Program-made: the position numbers and the translations under genes
The notes under the pieces: model-generated
Database searches by the model: none
Told to the model about the DNA's origin: nothing
The model's input: only the letters and a program-made list of their open reading frames with translations
From: Burkholderiaceae bacterium
GTDB taxonomy: Bacteria > Pseudomonadota > Gammaproteobacteria > Burkholderiales > Burkholderiaceae_B
Reading direction: 5' to 3'
Length of the DNA: 62,355 bases
NCBI GenBank assembly: GCA_030728985.1
Contig: JANQYI010000033.1
Span: 1 to 62,355, forward strand
Shown here: positions 1 to 12,337 of the stretch, in pieces
Numbering within the stretch: the first letter of the stretch is position 1
Layout of the letters: each line of letters opens with the position of its first letter

Positions 1-434
1 ACCCAACTATCGGCGGTCTTGTTCATCAAACGCGAACGTCGATACATACTCATCAATGCAGCGGTCAACTCTTCGGGTGCGACAGGTTTGCTCAAATAGA
101 TATCGGTACCCGCCTCGTAACCCTTGAGTCGATCAGGAACCGCCGCACGCGCCGTCAGCATAATGATGCCCATGCTGGGAATACTAGCGCGCATGCGTCT
201 CGCAATTGAAATTCCATCTTCGCCAGGTAAGGTCAGGTCAAGCACCATCGCATCGATGGGCTCGCTGATGAGCAAATCATCCAGGGAGCGACCACTATTG
301 ACAGCGAAAACTAAAAAACCCTGCTGTTTGAGGTGATAGTGGATTTCCTTGCGAAGCAAGGAGTCGTCCTCGACGAGCGCGACGCGCATCGGCGCAAGTG
401 TAAACAGACTGACGGGATCGTCATTTGGAATCAT
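1..434 (-). CDS. Response regulator, receiver domain (C-terminus cut off by window edge)
   Basis: The reading frame is open from ATG at 434 to the window edge, giving 144 residues of a CheY-like receiver domain. Visible residues are the acidic pair E22/D23, phospho-acceptor D66 in 'VLDLTLPGEDG', T94 in 'MLTAR' and K116 in 'YLSKPV'. The output domain lies beyond the window; an OmpR-type DNA-binding domain is likely but unseen. The start overlaps the kinase stop (TAATGA), so the two genes are translationally coupled. An internal ATG at 389 ('MRVALVEDD') begins exactly at the conserved receiver fold and could be the true start. It is presumably phosphorylated by the 7TMR-DISM kinase encoded just upstream. 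Confidence 0.88.
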   Translation of the reverse strand, partial: MIPNDDPVSLFTLAPMRVALVEDDSLLRKEIHYHLKQQGFLVFAVNSGRSLDDLLISEPIDAMVLDLTLPGEDGISIARRMRASIPSMGIIMLTARAAVPDRLKGYEAGTDIYLSKPVAPEELTAALMSMYRRSRLMNKTADSW

Positions 435-2323
435 TACTTGAGCTCAACAGTAAAATTCACTTGGCTATCCTTGTGTTCAAAATGAATTGAACCACCCAAA
501 ATATTGCATAAAGACTTCACCAGATACAAGCCTAGTCCAGTCCCTGATTTTTCATAGGCGTAAGGACCTCGGTAATAGCGACTGAACACACTCGCAGAAT
601 CAGGCACGCCACTTTCCTGAACCTCATTTGTTACCCGCAACACCAACATCGCGGGGGACTCACTGAACGGTTGGTGAAGCTTGATCTCGAGCACCACCCG
701 CGTATTCGGTTCGGAGTACTTAAGTGCATTATCGAGCAAATTTGTCAAAATAATCGCAAAAAGATTTGGATCGGTGCGGAAAATCAGCGAAAAAGGCTGA
801 ATAAATAAGTCAATACGGTTAGGTTCGGATTGAGCGGTAATCAACGTACCAACGAGTTCATTGATCTCGACATCATCAAATTTTGGCGAAAACCCCTTTT
901 GATCGAGTTGATCGACCTGCACGCAACGTTCAATCACCGTATTCATGTTGTTGATGGCCTGTACCATGCTGTCAATGCGTTCGCCCGATTCGTTCGACTG
1001 AGCGAAGGTGAGCTTACTCAAACTCCTTCTGAGGGAGCCGGCAGCCATGTGCATGGTCGCAAGCGGATTTTTAAGCTCGTGGGTGAGCATATCAATCAAC
1101 ATACTGCGATCTTTGATTTGCTCGGACTCCATCAGATTGCGCGCCCGTAAAAACTGTAGGGCTTGCATATCACGGTCATAAATCACCCGTCGATGCGAAA
1201 TGTCGCTATTGACCATCAGGGACAAAGCAAAAGCCACAACCAACCCCCCCCAATTACCAGGTGCGGCGACAATTTCCGGCCTAATCCAACCTAGCACTGG
1301 CAATATATCCACCCACAACAACCCGCCCATGATTAAGGCGCCCGCACCGATGAGTAGTCGATGCGACGTGGGCATCTGTCGACACCACGGGAGCGCCAGC
1401 AACAGCATTAAAGGCATGAGCGTGAGCAGTAAAAAGTTGAAGTTCAACGCAGTGATCGTCAGGTAACCCAGTTTGAGGGCGAACAACTCTACAAACAAAA
1501 TAGCGATGGCTCCTTTGACATAGTGGTCATACCATTTAGGCGCACCGTAGTTTCTCAAGAGCTCCTGCGTGAGCAACACAGACAGCATCAACCTGAACAC
1601 ATACAAAGTGTTAAAGGTCAGATTGTCCAACCATACATGCTGTTGAAAATACATGGCAGCCAACAGGCCAGAGGAGGAAAGATTAAATAGGAGTGTCACC
1701 ACCTCAGAAACAAAAAACACACCAACGAGTCTATTTCGTGTTCGCACGAAGACAAATAAAGCCCAAAGGGCTATCGCTAAAATGACGCCAGACTCGGCTC
1801 CAAAAACTCTTTGTTGGTCGACAATGAAAGCAGAAAGAGCCTCAGGGTACATCGCCCGCGTTATCAAAAAGAACCCATTGGTCGTGTCGATGCGCAGATA
1901 GAAATAATTGTCGACATTCGCCTTGATCGTGACAGGAAAACAATATAAGTTGTCCGCACAGGAATGCTGGCTTGCGGGGTAACGATCCCCCGCGGAGCGA
2001 GAGGTCCAGGCGCCGTCCTGATGTTCAAAGAGTTGAATATCTCCTATGTAGTGCGGACCGATACGCAAAATCACCTGCTCAGACCCTTGTTTGGGCGCCG
2101 CGACAAGCAATCTCAACCAGCGCACCGTCGGACGGAGCTCTCTGTTGAGCACTGTAGCGAATGGCTCGTATTGTTGCGTCAGTGCTTGTTCTATTGTGAG
2201 CGAACCTGGAGCAGGCTCGACAAACAAGCCACGCTCGATGATCAGATCTCGGTCAGGGTTTGCATACACACTCAGGCTCAGCCCTGTCAACAGAAACAAG
2301 AGCAGAGTGCGAAGCAGACGCAT
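434..2323 (-). CDS. 7TMR-DISM sensor histidine kinase
   Basis: A 629-residue membrane sensor kinase. A signal peptide (about residues 1-21) precedes an extracytoplasmic domain resembling 7TMR-DISMED2 (about 25-165). A run of seven hydrophobic helices follows (about 178-372). Then come a dimerisation domain with phospho-acceptor His415 in 'THELKNPL' and an HATPase domain with N-box 'LTNLLDNALKY' and G-box 'GTGLGLYL'. 7TMR-DISM proteins are thought to bind carbohydrate or other small ligands; the ligand here is unknown. The start lies two bases after the stop of the aminotransferase gene, with an AGGGAAG ribosome site inside that gene's end, so all three genes are probably one transcript. The response regulator overlaps its stop. 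Confidence 0.88.
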   Translation of the reverse strand: MRLLRTLLLFLLTGLSLSVYANPDRDLIIERGLFVEPAPGSLTIEQALTQQYEPFATVLNRELRPTVRWLRLLVAAPKQGSEQVILRIGPHYIGDIQLFEHQDGAWTSRSAGDRYPASQHSCADNLYCFPVTIKANVDNYFYLRIDTTNGFFLITRAMYPEALSAFIVDQQRVFGAESGVILAIALWALFVFVRTRNRLVGVFFVSEVVTLLFNLSSSGLLAAMYFQQHVWLDNLTFNTLYVFRLMLSVLLTQELLRNYGAPKWYDHYVKGAIAILFVELFALKLGYLTITALNFNFLLLTLMPLMLLLALPWCRQMPTSHRLLIGAGALIMGGLLWVDILPVLGWIRPEIVAAPGNWGGLVVAFALSLMVNSDISHRRVIYDRDMQALQFLRARNLMESEQIKDRSMLIDMLTHELKNPLATMHMAAGSLRRSLSKLTFAQSNESGERIDSMVQAINNMNTVIERCVQVDQLDQKGFSPKFDDVEINELVGTLITAQSEPNRIDLFIQPFSLIFRTDPNLFAIILTNLLDNALKYSEPNTRVVLEIKLHQPFSESPAMLVLRVTNEVQESGVPDSASVFSRYYRGPYAYEKSGTGLGLYLVKSLCNILGGSIHFEHKDSQVNFTVELK

Positions 2324-2325
2324 GA

Positions 2326-3534
2326 CTAGTCTGCTTCCCTAGAAAGGTATTCCACAGCGCTGCGAACGCCTTGATTGCCCACATCGATCCCCAAAGACTG
2401 CATCGATGCTTCGACCCCGGCGAGGCAACCGAGGATCATGGCTGGGTTGAGATCCCCCAAGTGCCCAATGCGAAACACGCGTCCCGCGAAGGGTCCGAGT
2501 CCGCCGGCAATCATGACCTGGAATTTTTCGCGGGCAGTGTGGCGTATCCGCTCAGGATCAATACCCGGCTTGACCAAAATCGCCGTCACCGCGTCGGAGC
2601 GCGCAGCCGGCTCTCGACACAGAAAATCCAGTTGACCGGCTTGCGACCACGACTGCACAGCGGCACGGACTGCACCCGCCAAGGCACGATGTCGGGCGTA
2701 AACACGCGCGACCCCTTCTGCCTCGAGCAATTCAAACGCGGCTTCCATGCCAAACAACAAATTTTGCGGGGCGGTGCCGCAAAAGCGACTGTAGGAAGGC
2801 CCTTTACGGCGACGCAACCAGTCCCAATAAAATCGCGGTGCGGGGTTGTTTTGGCATACTGTGATCGCGCGCGCGTCGGCAACACAAAATCCCACTCCCG
2901 GGGGCACCATCAGTCCTTTTTGTGAAGCACCGATCACCGCATTGATCCCCCACCCATCCATATCGAACGGGATCGCGCCTAACGACGCCACGACATCCAC
3001 GACGAAGAGGGCTGGGTGCCCGGTCGCACTGATGGTCTGACGCAGAGCAGGAATATCGCTTGTTGTGCTGCTCGCAGTGTCCGTATGCACGGCGAACACC
3101 GCAACAATCTCGTGCTGCGTGTCATCACGCAACAACTGTGCGACCGCCTCCATATCGATCGGGTAACCCTCGTGATATGGAGTGCGCAACACGATCGCGC
3201 CCATCGCCTCGGCCATCACCGCCCATGACTCTGAAAAGTGACCGGTACCAGGAATCAATACCTTTTGTCCCGGTGCCAACAGATTAACGATCATCGCTTC
3301 CCAGGCGCCGTGACCGTTTGCCGCGTAAAAAAATACCTCTGCGGCCTGCGTTCCCAACAGCTTTTTTAGGCCCGCTTCGCACGCATCCACACATGCATCG
3401 ACGCGCGGGTCACCCATATCCATCGGCTGCCTGGTCATCGCATCCAACACCGCTTTGGGAACGTTGGAAGGTCCGGGAGAGTGAAGCAAACGAACACCTG
3501 GGAAATACGGGAAAGCAGCTGCAGACGAGGTCAT
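2326..3534 (-). CDS. Class V aminotransferase (serine/alanine-glyoxylate type)
   Basis: A 402-residue fold-type I PLP enzyme of class V. The N-terminus 'LLHSPGPSNVP' is typical of alanine/serine-glyoxylate aminotransferases. D180 in 'FVVDVVASLGA' should hold the PLP ring nitrogen and K206 in 'GASQKGLMVPPG' should form the Schiff base. Likely role: transfer of an amino group between serine or alanine and glyoxylate in the cytosol. Substrate preference cannot be read from the sequence. It is first in a three-gene unit with the sensor kinase and response regulator, an unusual partnership that may mean regulation by a related metabolite. A 133-bp gap separates it from the divergent TadE-like gene. 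Confidence 0.88.
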   Translation of the reverse strand: MTSSAAAFPYFPGVRLLHSPGPSNVPKAVLDAMTRQPMDMGDPRVDACVDACEAGLKKLLGTQAAEVFFYAANGHGAWEAMIVNLLAPGQKVLIPGTGHFSESWAVMAEAMGAIVLRTPYHEGYPIDMEAVAQLLRDDTQHEIVAVFAVHTDTASSTTSDIPALRQTISATGHPALFVVDVVASLGAIPFDMDGWGINAVIGASQKGLMVPPGVGFCVADARAITVCQNNPAPRFYWDWLRRRKGPSYSRFCGTAPQNLLFGMEAAFELLEAEGVARVYARHRALAGAVRAAVQSWSQAGQLDFLCREPAARSDAVTAILVKPGIDPERIRHTAREKFQVMIAGGLGPFAGRVFRIGHLGDLNPAMILGCLAGVEASMQSLGIDVGNQGVRSAVEYLSREAD

Positions 3535-3667
3535 ATCCGATCCTTGTGAATGTGTGTGAATTTTAACCTGTCAATATCCATGCGCGTTCATCCGAATCGA
3601 CAACACGTACCTTAGACACCACACTTTGCCCCCTTCATGACAGCCGCCGCATCGGCAACCATTCACC

Positions 3668-4186
3668 TTGTATCCGAGCCTCCTTTTTTATCCTTGTTGT
3701 GCCAAAACAGCGCAAAGACAAAGCGGCGCCGCGCTCGTCGAAGCCATGCTGGCCTTGTTACCGATATTGCTGATTGGGAGCCTGTGCATTGAACTGGCAC
3801 GAGGCTATCAAACCAGGCACCTACTGATTCTTTCCATGCAAGAAACAGCACGCGTGGCAGCGGTGCAGCATGCGGATCCGCAACGCTGGCAGCCTGCCCT
3901 CAAGCACTCCTTAGCAAGGTTATTTGTTCCTGCGGGGCGCTTCGCCAGTCCTCAGGCGCGACTCGAAGCCACTCGCCAAGCGTTTCAGGCACGCTTTCAA
4001 TTGCCTCTCTGGCGCATGCAGCGCATCTCGTCAACGCCGGACACCATTCATCTGCGTCTGATCTATTTTTATCAGCCCCTGCAGGAATGGCTAAGAATGC
4101 TATTGCAAACATTCCATATTGGCGAACAGGGCTTAATCCCGATCGTGGTGGACTACCGAGTGTTGAGACACTATCGCCCCGATTAG
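3668..4186 (+). CDS. TadE-like pseudopilin-type membrane protein
   Basis: A 172-residue protein whose 'RQSGAALVEAMLALLPILL' segment (about residues 17-35) is the class III signal and hydrophobic helix of TadE/TadG-like Flp-pilus components. The rest is a soluble domain. The only in-frame start after the upstream TGA at 3638 is TTG at 3668, without a convincing Shine-Dalgarno; the next ATG would cut into the signal. So the start is TTG, or there is a frameshift just upstream (an ATG at 3637 lies in another frame). No tad prepilin, ATPase or secretin genes are near, so it is an orphan. Its stop overlaps the convergent ftsB stop by four bases. Confidence 0.6.
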   Translation: MYPSLLFYPCCAKTAQRQSGAALVEAMLALLPILLIGSLCIELARGYQTRHLLILSMQETARVAAVQHADPQRWQPALKHSLARLFVPAGRFASPQARLEATRQAFQARFQLPLWRMQRISSTPDTIHLRLIYFYQPLQEWLRMLLQTFHIGEQGLIPIVVDYRVLRHYRPD

Positions 4187-4545
4187 CGCGTCGCGGGTTT
4201 GGTGCCCGTCACGGGCTTGGGCGTGGGCTTGATCGTGGGCTTGAGTGTGGATTTGAGCTCGGGAGGTTTAGCGCCAGTAGGCAAAATCTGAACAAACACT
4301 TCACCTTGACGCATCATGCCCAACTCGCCACGGGCGCGCTCTTCAGAGGCGTCCGTGCCAGAACGCAGGTCTTCGACTTCAGCGGCAAGTGCAACGTTAC
4401 GCGCGGCCAGCCCCTCGTTAATCATGCGCTGGTCGGCGACTTGTGCCTGCATATCCCAGACGGAAAACCAACCTCCCCGACCCATCCACAAGGGATACTG
4501 GATCAGACCGACTAGCGCAACCATCACAATGAGCAGCAGACGCAT
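4183..4545 (-). CDS. ftsB: Cell division protein FtsB
   Basis: A 120-residue bitopic protein: a short cytoplasmic N-terminus, one membrane helix (about residues 2-20), then a coiled coil (about 28-70) with 'LAARNVALAAEVEDLRSG' and the conserved 'ERARGELGMMRQGE' block. FtsB joins FtsL and FtsQ in the divisome and helps activate septal peptidoglycan synthesis. The family is usually about 100 residues; the extra length is a Lys/Pro/Thr-rich tail after residue 95. It sits 48 bp downstream of eno, the normal proteobacterial arrangement, and is probably the last gene of the pyrG-kdsA-eno-ftsB transcript. Confidence 0.92.
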   Translation of the reverse strand: MRLLLIVMVALVGLIQYPLWMGRGGWFSVWDMQAQVADQRMINEGLAARNVALAAEVEDLRSGTDASEERARGELGMMRQGEVFVQILPTGAKPPELKSTLKPTIKPTPKPVTGTKPATR

Positions 4546-4593
4546 AACACCTTGTAAAACTGGAACGACCGACAGCCATTCAAGTCGGTCAAT

Positions 4594-5910
<1,317 letters not shown>

Positions 5911-6761
5911 TTAAACAAAACGCGACTCTAGAAAACCATGCTTTTTAACGACACGATCAAGCTCGACCAACGTCGTCAGCAAATCTTTCATCTGCCCGAG
6001 CGGCACGGCGTTCGGGCCATCGGACAGCGCTTTGTCAGGATCGGGATGGGTTTCCATAAACAAGCCTGCGATGCCGGCCGCGACCGCGGCCCGTGCGAGC
6101 ACGGGGACAAATTCCCGCTGACCACCCGACGAGGTGCCCTGACCACCAGGCAGTTGAACCGAGTGGGTCGCGTCAAAAACGACGGGACAGTCTGTCTCGC
6201 GCATGATCGCCAGTGAACGCATATCAGAGACAAGATTGTTGTAGCCAAAAGAAACACCGCGCTCGCACACCATAATGTCCTCGGCGACACCGGCTTGCCG
6301 AGCAGCGTGGCGGGCTTTATTGACGACTTGCAACATATCGTGCGGCGCAAGAAACTGGCCTTTTTTGATGTTGACGGGCTTGCCACTCGCGGCACAGGCC
6401 TCGATAAAGTCTGTCTGCCGGCACAAGAAAGCAGGCGTTTGCAACACATCCACGACGGCTGCGACCGCCTTGACTTGATCTTTGTCATGGACATCGGTCA
6501 ATACGGGCACCTTGAGTTGGGCACGCACATCGGCCAGAATCTGTAGTCCTTCATCCATCCCCGGGCCGCGGTAAGACGTCCCTGAGCTGCGGTTGGCTTT
6601 GTCGAAGGAGCTTTTATAAATAAATGGAATACCCAAAGCCGTCGCGATTTCCTTGAGTTGTCCCGCAGTATCAAAAGCCATTTGGCGGGATTCGATCACG
6701 CAAGGACCCGCGATCAGAAAAAAAGGGTGCTCCAGACCAACGCTGAATCCGCATAGCTTCA

Positions 6762-6762
<1 letters not shown>
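5911..6762 (-). CDS. kdsA: 3-deoxy-8-phosphooctulonate synthase (KDO-8-P synthase)
   Basis: A 283-residue DAHP-synthase-like TIM barrel that condenses arabinose-5-phosphate with phosphoenolpyruvate to KDO-8-phosphate, the precursor of lipopolysaccharide inner-core KDO. The motifs 'IAGPCVIES', '[10 protein letters not shown]' and '[12 protein letters not shown]' are typical. Its ATG shares one base with the pyrG stop (TGATG), so translation is coupled. The order pyrG-kdsA-eno-ftsB is common in Proteobacteria. It also marks the host as a Gram-negative with KDO-containing LPS. Confidence 0.97.
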
Positions 6763-8458
<1,696 letters not shown>

Positions 8459-8539
8459 GCCGCCTGACTCACTTTTGCGGAAAACCCGTATCGATTTATC
8501 CACAACATTCTCGACTTTTGCCGAGCAGAGGCCGTTTTT

Positions 8540-10348
8540 TTACGGCAAAGCCTCGGTGCGGTGCATCAACCAAGCCAATGCTGCACCGCTTACCTTGGGC
8601 GCCAACCGTCTGCGAACCTCGGCGTGGTAGGCGTTGATCCAGTCCACCTCGTCTTGTCTGAGCTGGTCTCGCTGCACGCAGCGGGTGTCAATCGGACACA
8701 AGGTTAGAGTTTCAAACTCCAAAAACTCACCAAACTCCGAGGTGCCGGCAGACACATTGCACACCAGATTTTCAATCCGGATTCCCCAACGTCCCGGGCG
8801 ATAAAGCCCCGGCTCGTTCGACGTGATCATGCCTGGCTGCATGGCAGTGTGTGGTCCGGGCACCGCGCGATATGAGATCACTTGCGGCCCCTCGTGCACA
8901 TTGAGGTAGTACCCAACCCCGTGTCCTGTTCCGTGGCCATACTCGGCGAGTCGCGCCCAAAGCGGCGCGCGAGCCACTGCATCGAGCATGGGCGAGGCTA
9001 CGCCGCGAGGAAACTTGAGTCTGGACAGAGCGATCATGGCTTGCAAAACAGCCGTGTAGTCGTCTTTCTGAGCTGCGCTTGGCTGCCCCACAGGCACCAC
9101 GCGCGTGATGTCGGTGGTCCCGCCGACATACTGCCCCCCTGAGTCGATCAAAAGCAAGCCATCACCCGCGATCTGGGCAAAAGACTCGGGCGTAGCTCGG
9201 TAATGCGGCATGGCGCCATTAGCGTTGTAGGCCGCAATCGTGCCAAAACTCCGCGATACAAAACCCGGTTGCTGGCTGCGCAAAGCGAGTAATTGCTCAT
9301 CGATCATGAGTTCATTTAGAGGCGAGGAATCACAGCAGGCGATCGCGTCTTCGAGCCAGGCAAAAAATGCACACAGCGCGGCCCCATCGTCCTCCATTAC
9401 ACGCCGGACGTGACCGAGTTCAAAAGTCGTTTTCTGTGATTTGAAAAACGTGCTTGGATTGATCGTGCGCACCAACTGGCAAGACACGCGATCGACCAAG
9501 GCACAGGTCGTGCGGGCAGGGTCAAACAACAAAGACGCGCTTGCCTCAAGCTCAGACAGCGCCTGAGCCGCCTCTTGATACGGCCGGACCTCAATGCCCT
9601 GCTGGGCCAGGGTTTGCGTCAGTGTCGCATCAATTTTTTCAGGCAAGACAAAAAGAAATACTCGGTCAGGCCCGATCAAGACATGCGCCAGAAAAACCGG
9701 ATTGAAACTCACATCCGCGCCACGTAAATTCAGCAACCACGCAATATCGTCCAAGGTTGAAATAAGATGCCATTGCGCACCGCGCTCGGCCATCTCAGCG
9801 CGCACCCGCGCGAGCTTTTCCAGCCTCGAGTGACCCGCGATACTCATAGGCAATTCGCGTATCGCCGCTGTCGGTAATGCAGGACGATCACGCCAACACT
9901 GTCCTGGCAGATCCAACGACAACTCAAGCCTGACCGCTCGGGGTGCCAGCTGTTCTTGCAAGGCCTCGCGCGCGGCTAAGCCTAGCGCACGACCATCCAC
10001 CGCCACGACGCCACCATGAGGGACGTGCGCACCAAGCCAAGCGGCATGCGCCGGATCAGTCGCGACGCCGATTTTCATCAAGGTCACACCCGAACCCACC
10101 AGCTCCGCTTCGGCCTGCACCCAATAACGACTATCCACCCAGATCCCTGCAAAGTCCTGCGTCACGACGACCGTACCCACTGAACCCGTAAAGCCGGTCA
10201 ACCAAGGTCTGATCTGCCAGTATGCCGGGAGATACTCGGACAGATGCGGATCCGCCGAGGGGATCAGACAGGCATCGACTCCGGCCTGTCGCATCGCGTC
10301 GCGCAAGGCGACTAAAGGGTTGACAAGCGGACGCGTGGATAGAGTCAT
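8540..10348 (-). CDS. Xaa-Pro aminopeptidase (M24B family)
   Basis: A 602-residue metallopeptidase that removes N-terminal residues preceding proline. Two creatinase-like N-terminal domains (about residues 1-310) are followed by a pita-bread catalytic domain. Metal ligands are visible in 'LLIDSGGQYVGGTTDITR', the His in 'HGTGHGVGYYLNVHEGP' and Glu in 'TSNEPGLY' and 'IRIENLV'. A C-terminal extension (about 535-602) matches the long three-domain aminopeptidase P forms (about 600 residues) and not the shorter E. coli PepP. It stands alone on the minus strand between pyrG and the CoA-transferase genes; it ends 128 bp before the pyrG start. Confidence 0.93.
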   Translation of the reverse strand: MTLSTRPLVNPLVALRDAMRQAGVDACLIPSADPHLSEYLPAYWQIRPWLTGFTGSVGTVVVTQDFAGIWVDSRYWVQAEAELVGSGVTLMKIGVATDPAHAAWLGAHVPHGGVVAVDGRALGLAAREALQEQLAPRAVRLELSLDLPGQCWRDRPALPTAAIRELPMSIAGHSRLEKLARVRAEMAERGAQWHLISTLDDIAWLLNLRGADVSFNPVFLAHVLIGPDRVFLFVLPEKIDATLTQTLAQQGIEVRPYQEAAQALSELEASASLLFDPARTTCALVDRVSCQLVRTINPSTFFKSQKTTFELGHVRRVMEDDGAALCAFFAWLEDAIACCDSSPLNELMIDEQLLALRSQQPGFVSRSFGTIAAYNANGAMPHYRATPESFAQIAGDGLLLIDSGGQYVGGTTDITRVVPVGQPSAAQKDDYTAVLQAMIALSRLKFPRGVASPMLDAVARAPLWARLAEYGHGTGHGVGYYLNVHEGPQVISYRAVPGPHTAMQPGMITSNEPGLYRPGRWGIRIENLVCNVSAGTSEFGEFLEFETLTLCPIDTRCVQRDQLRQDEVDWINAYHAEVRRRLAPKVSGAALAWLMHRTEALP

Positions 10349-10357
10349 GTCGCCGGC

Positions 10358-11014
10358 TTATCCTTTGAACGTCGAGACATCGAGCTTGGCGGAAGTTTTG
10401 GACTTGATCTCATCAACAGTGACGCTCGGTGCGAGCTCAAGAAGCTTGAGGCCCTTTGGTGTCACTTCCATGACGCCCAAGTCGGTGATCACCATGTCGA
10501 TCACGCCCACGCCAGTCAGTGGCAAGGTACATTTGGGCAACAGTTTCAAATCCGTCGTACCGTCTTTTTTGGTCGCGACATGTTCCATCAACACAATCAC
10601 GCGACCCACCCCTGCGACCAAGTCCATCGCGCCACCCATGCCCTTGACCATTTTGCCAGGAATCATCCAGTTCGCCAGATCGCCGGTCTCGGAGACCTGC
10701 ATCGCGCCCAAAATGGCGAGATTGATTTTGCCGGCGCGGATCATGCCAAACGAGTCGGCGGAGGAGAAAATCGCTGAACCGGGCAAGGTCGTCACCGTTT
10801 GCTTGCCGGCGTTGATCAGATCAGGATCAACCTCACTTTCAAGCGGGTGAGGCCCAATCCCGAGCAGACCATTTTCAGATTGAAGCCAGACCTCCATATT
10901 GTCCGGTACGTGGTTGGCCACCATGGTGGGCAAACCAATTCCCAAGTTGACGTAAAAACCGTCTTTTAATTCGCGCGCTGCACGCGCGGCCATCTCATCA
11001 CGAGTCCATGCCAT
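10358..11014 (-). CDS. scoB: 3-oxoacid CoA-transferase subunit B
   Basis: A 218-residue beta subunit of the family I CoA-transferases (ScoB/AtoA type), which move CoA from succinyl-CoA or acetyl-CoA to a 3-oxoacid such as acetoacetate. The conserved SENG motif is present, with E47 in '[12 protein letters not shown]' expected to form the glutamyl-CoA intermediate. It follows subunit A by 11 bp on the same strand. Whether the true substrate is acetoacetate, 3-oxoadipate or another oxoacid is not decided by sequence; no ring-cleavage genes are adjacent. Confidence 0.92.
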   Translation of the reverse strand: MAWTRDEMAARAARELKDGFYVNLGIGLPTMVANHVPDNMEVWLQSENGLLGIGPHPLESEVDPDLINAGKQTVTTLPGSAIFSSADSFGMIRAGKINLAILGAMQVSETGDLANWMIPGKMVKGMGGAMDLVAGVGRVIVLMEHVATKKDGTTDLKLLPKCTLPLTGVGVIDMVITDLGVMEVTPKGLKLLELAPSVTVDEIKSKTSAKLDVSTFKG

Positions 11015-11025
11015 CTTTGTTCTCC

Positions 11026-11727
11026 TTAGCTCGCCGCGCGAACGATACGTTGCTCAATACGCTTTTCAGGCGTTGCATTGATCACAATGCGGTGCACGTA
11101 AATGCCGGGTAAATGAATGTTTTCGGGTGCGAGTTCGCCGTTCTCGACGATACGTTCGACCTCGACGACAGTGAGTTTTCCAGCCATCGCGACCGGTGGA
11201 TTAAAGTTGCGCGCGGTTTTGCTAAACATCAAATTACCGCTGCGGTCAGCCACCTCAGCTTTGACCAAGGACACTTCGGGCACCAAGGCGCGCTCCATGA
11301 TGTAAAGCTCACCGTCAAACTCCCGCACCTCTTTTCCCTCGGCGACGATCGTGCCAACGCCGGTTTTAGTAAAAAAGGCGGGGATTCCCGAGCCGCCCGC
11401 GCGCAAGCGCTCTGCCAAGGTCCCTTGAGGCGTGAACTCAAGCTCAAGTTCACCAGCCAGAAATTGCCGTTCAAACTCCTTGTTTTCGCCAACATAGGAC
11501 GCGATCATGCGGCGAACCTGACGGGATTCGAGCAAAATCCCCAGACCAAAGCTGTCCACACCTGCGTTGTTACTGATGCAGGTTAAGTTTTGGACCCCGA
11601 CCTCCTTGACGGCGGCGATCAAGGCCTCCGGGATTCCGCATAGCCCAAAACCACCCACAGCAATGGTCTGGCCATCTTTTAATATATCGGTCAGCGCGTC
11701 TTTCGCGCTCGGATACAGCTTGTTCAT
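11026..11727 (-). CDS. scoA: 3-oxoacid CoA-transferase subunit A
   Basis: A 233-residue alpha subunit of the same family I CoA-transferase. The glycine-rich '[10 protein letters not shown]' (residues 25-34) and '[14 protein letters not shown]' are family hallmarks. The alpha and beta subunits form a heterotetramer in the cytosol. It is upstream of scoB, 33 bp downstream of a thioesterase gene on the same strand. The set suggests acetoacetate or related CoA-ester metabolism. Confidence 0.92.
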   Translation of the reverse strand: MNKLYPSAKDALTDILKDGQTIAVGGFGLCGIPEALIAAVKEVGVQNLTCISNNAGVDSFGLGILLESRQVRRMIASYVGENKEFERQFLAGELELEFTPQGTLAERLRAGGSGIPAFFTKTGVGTIVAEGKEVREFDGELYIMERALVPEVSLVKAEVADRSGNLMFSKTARNFNPPVAMAGKLTVVEVERIVENGELAPENIHLPGIYVHRIVINATPEKRIEQRIVRAAS

Positions 11728-11760
11728 CAGAACGACTCCTAGAAGGTCACCTAAAGTTTA

Positions 11761-12246
11761 TTATCGACGATTTATGCTGCTTGCCAACGCCTGCAAGACC
11801 TCCTCAGGCCAAGGATGCGCGCGGTTTAATTCAAAATCCATCCAGACCATGACCGACTTACCTTGCGCGCAGAACTCAAGCCCGTCAGGGTGGATCAGGG
11901 ACAAGTCCACGGCGTGTTCCATGCTGGAGCGGCCAATGCGCTCTACCCGATGGCTCACCCGAATCAAGGCGGGATATGTAATTGGTTTTTTAAAATCACA
12001 CGCGCAATGGACGACCACGGGGCCAAAGCGGGTACTTTGCTGGACACCGCCTTCGACAAACATCCTGATCCGCCCTTCTTCCATATAGCGAAAATAATTG
12101 GCGTTATTCAAGTGATTGAGCGCATCGGCGTCGGCCCAGCGCATCGGCAGGTCAAAATCAAAGATATCGCCCACCTCGAGCGTGCGGGCAGATCCATCGG
12201 GTTGCACCAATACCTTCTCCACAAAACAGCGAAAGGGTGAGTTCAT
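11761..12246 (-). CDS. Acyl-CoA thioesterase, hot-dog fold (4HBT/YbgC type)
   Basis: Read from ATG at 12246 ('MNSPFRCFVEKV', preceded by AAAGG) this is 161 residues; a longer reading would need a TTG at 12294. The motif 'MRWADADALNHLNNANYFRYMEEGR' contains the Asp of the 4-hydroxybenzoyl-CoA-thioesterase active site. It should hydrolyse a cytosolic acyl-CoA; chain preference is unknown. It is followed closely by scoA and scoB and lies 92 bp from the divergent ETF-QO gene. This context fits fatty-acid or ketone-body metabolism. Confidence 0.85.
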   Translation of the reverse strand: MNSPFRCFVEKVLVQPDGSARTLEVGDIFDFDLPMRWADADALNHLNNANYFRYMEEGRIRMFVEGGVQQSTRFGPVVVHCACDFKKPITYPALIRVSHRVERIGRSSMEHAVDLSLIHPDGLEFCAQGKSVMVWMDFELNRAHPWPEEVLQALASSINRR

Positions 12247-12337
12247 GCCTTTGCAAGTCTGGCAGCCTTCAAACGCCTCACGCGTGCAATACAATCCATC
12301 TCAATGAAACATCATACTTGGAAGCAGGGAGACTCTC

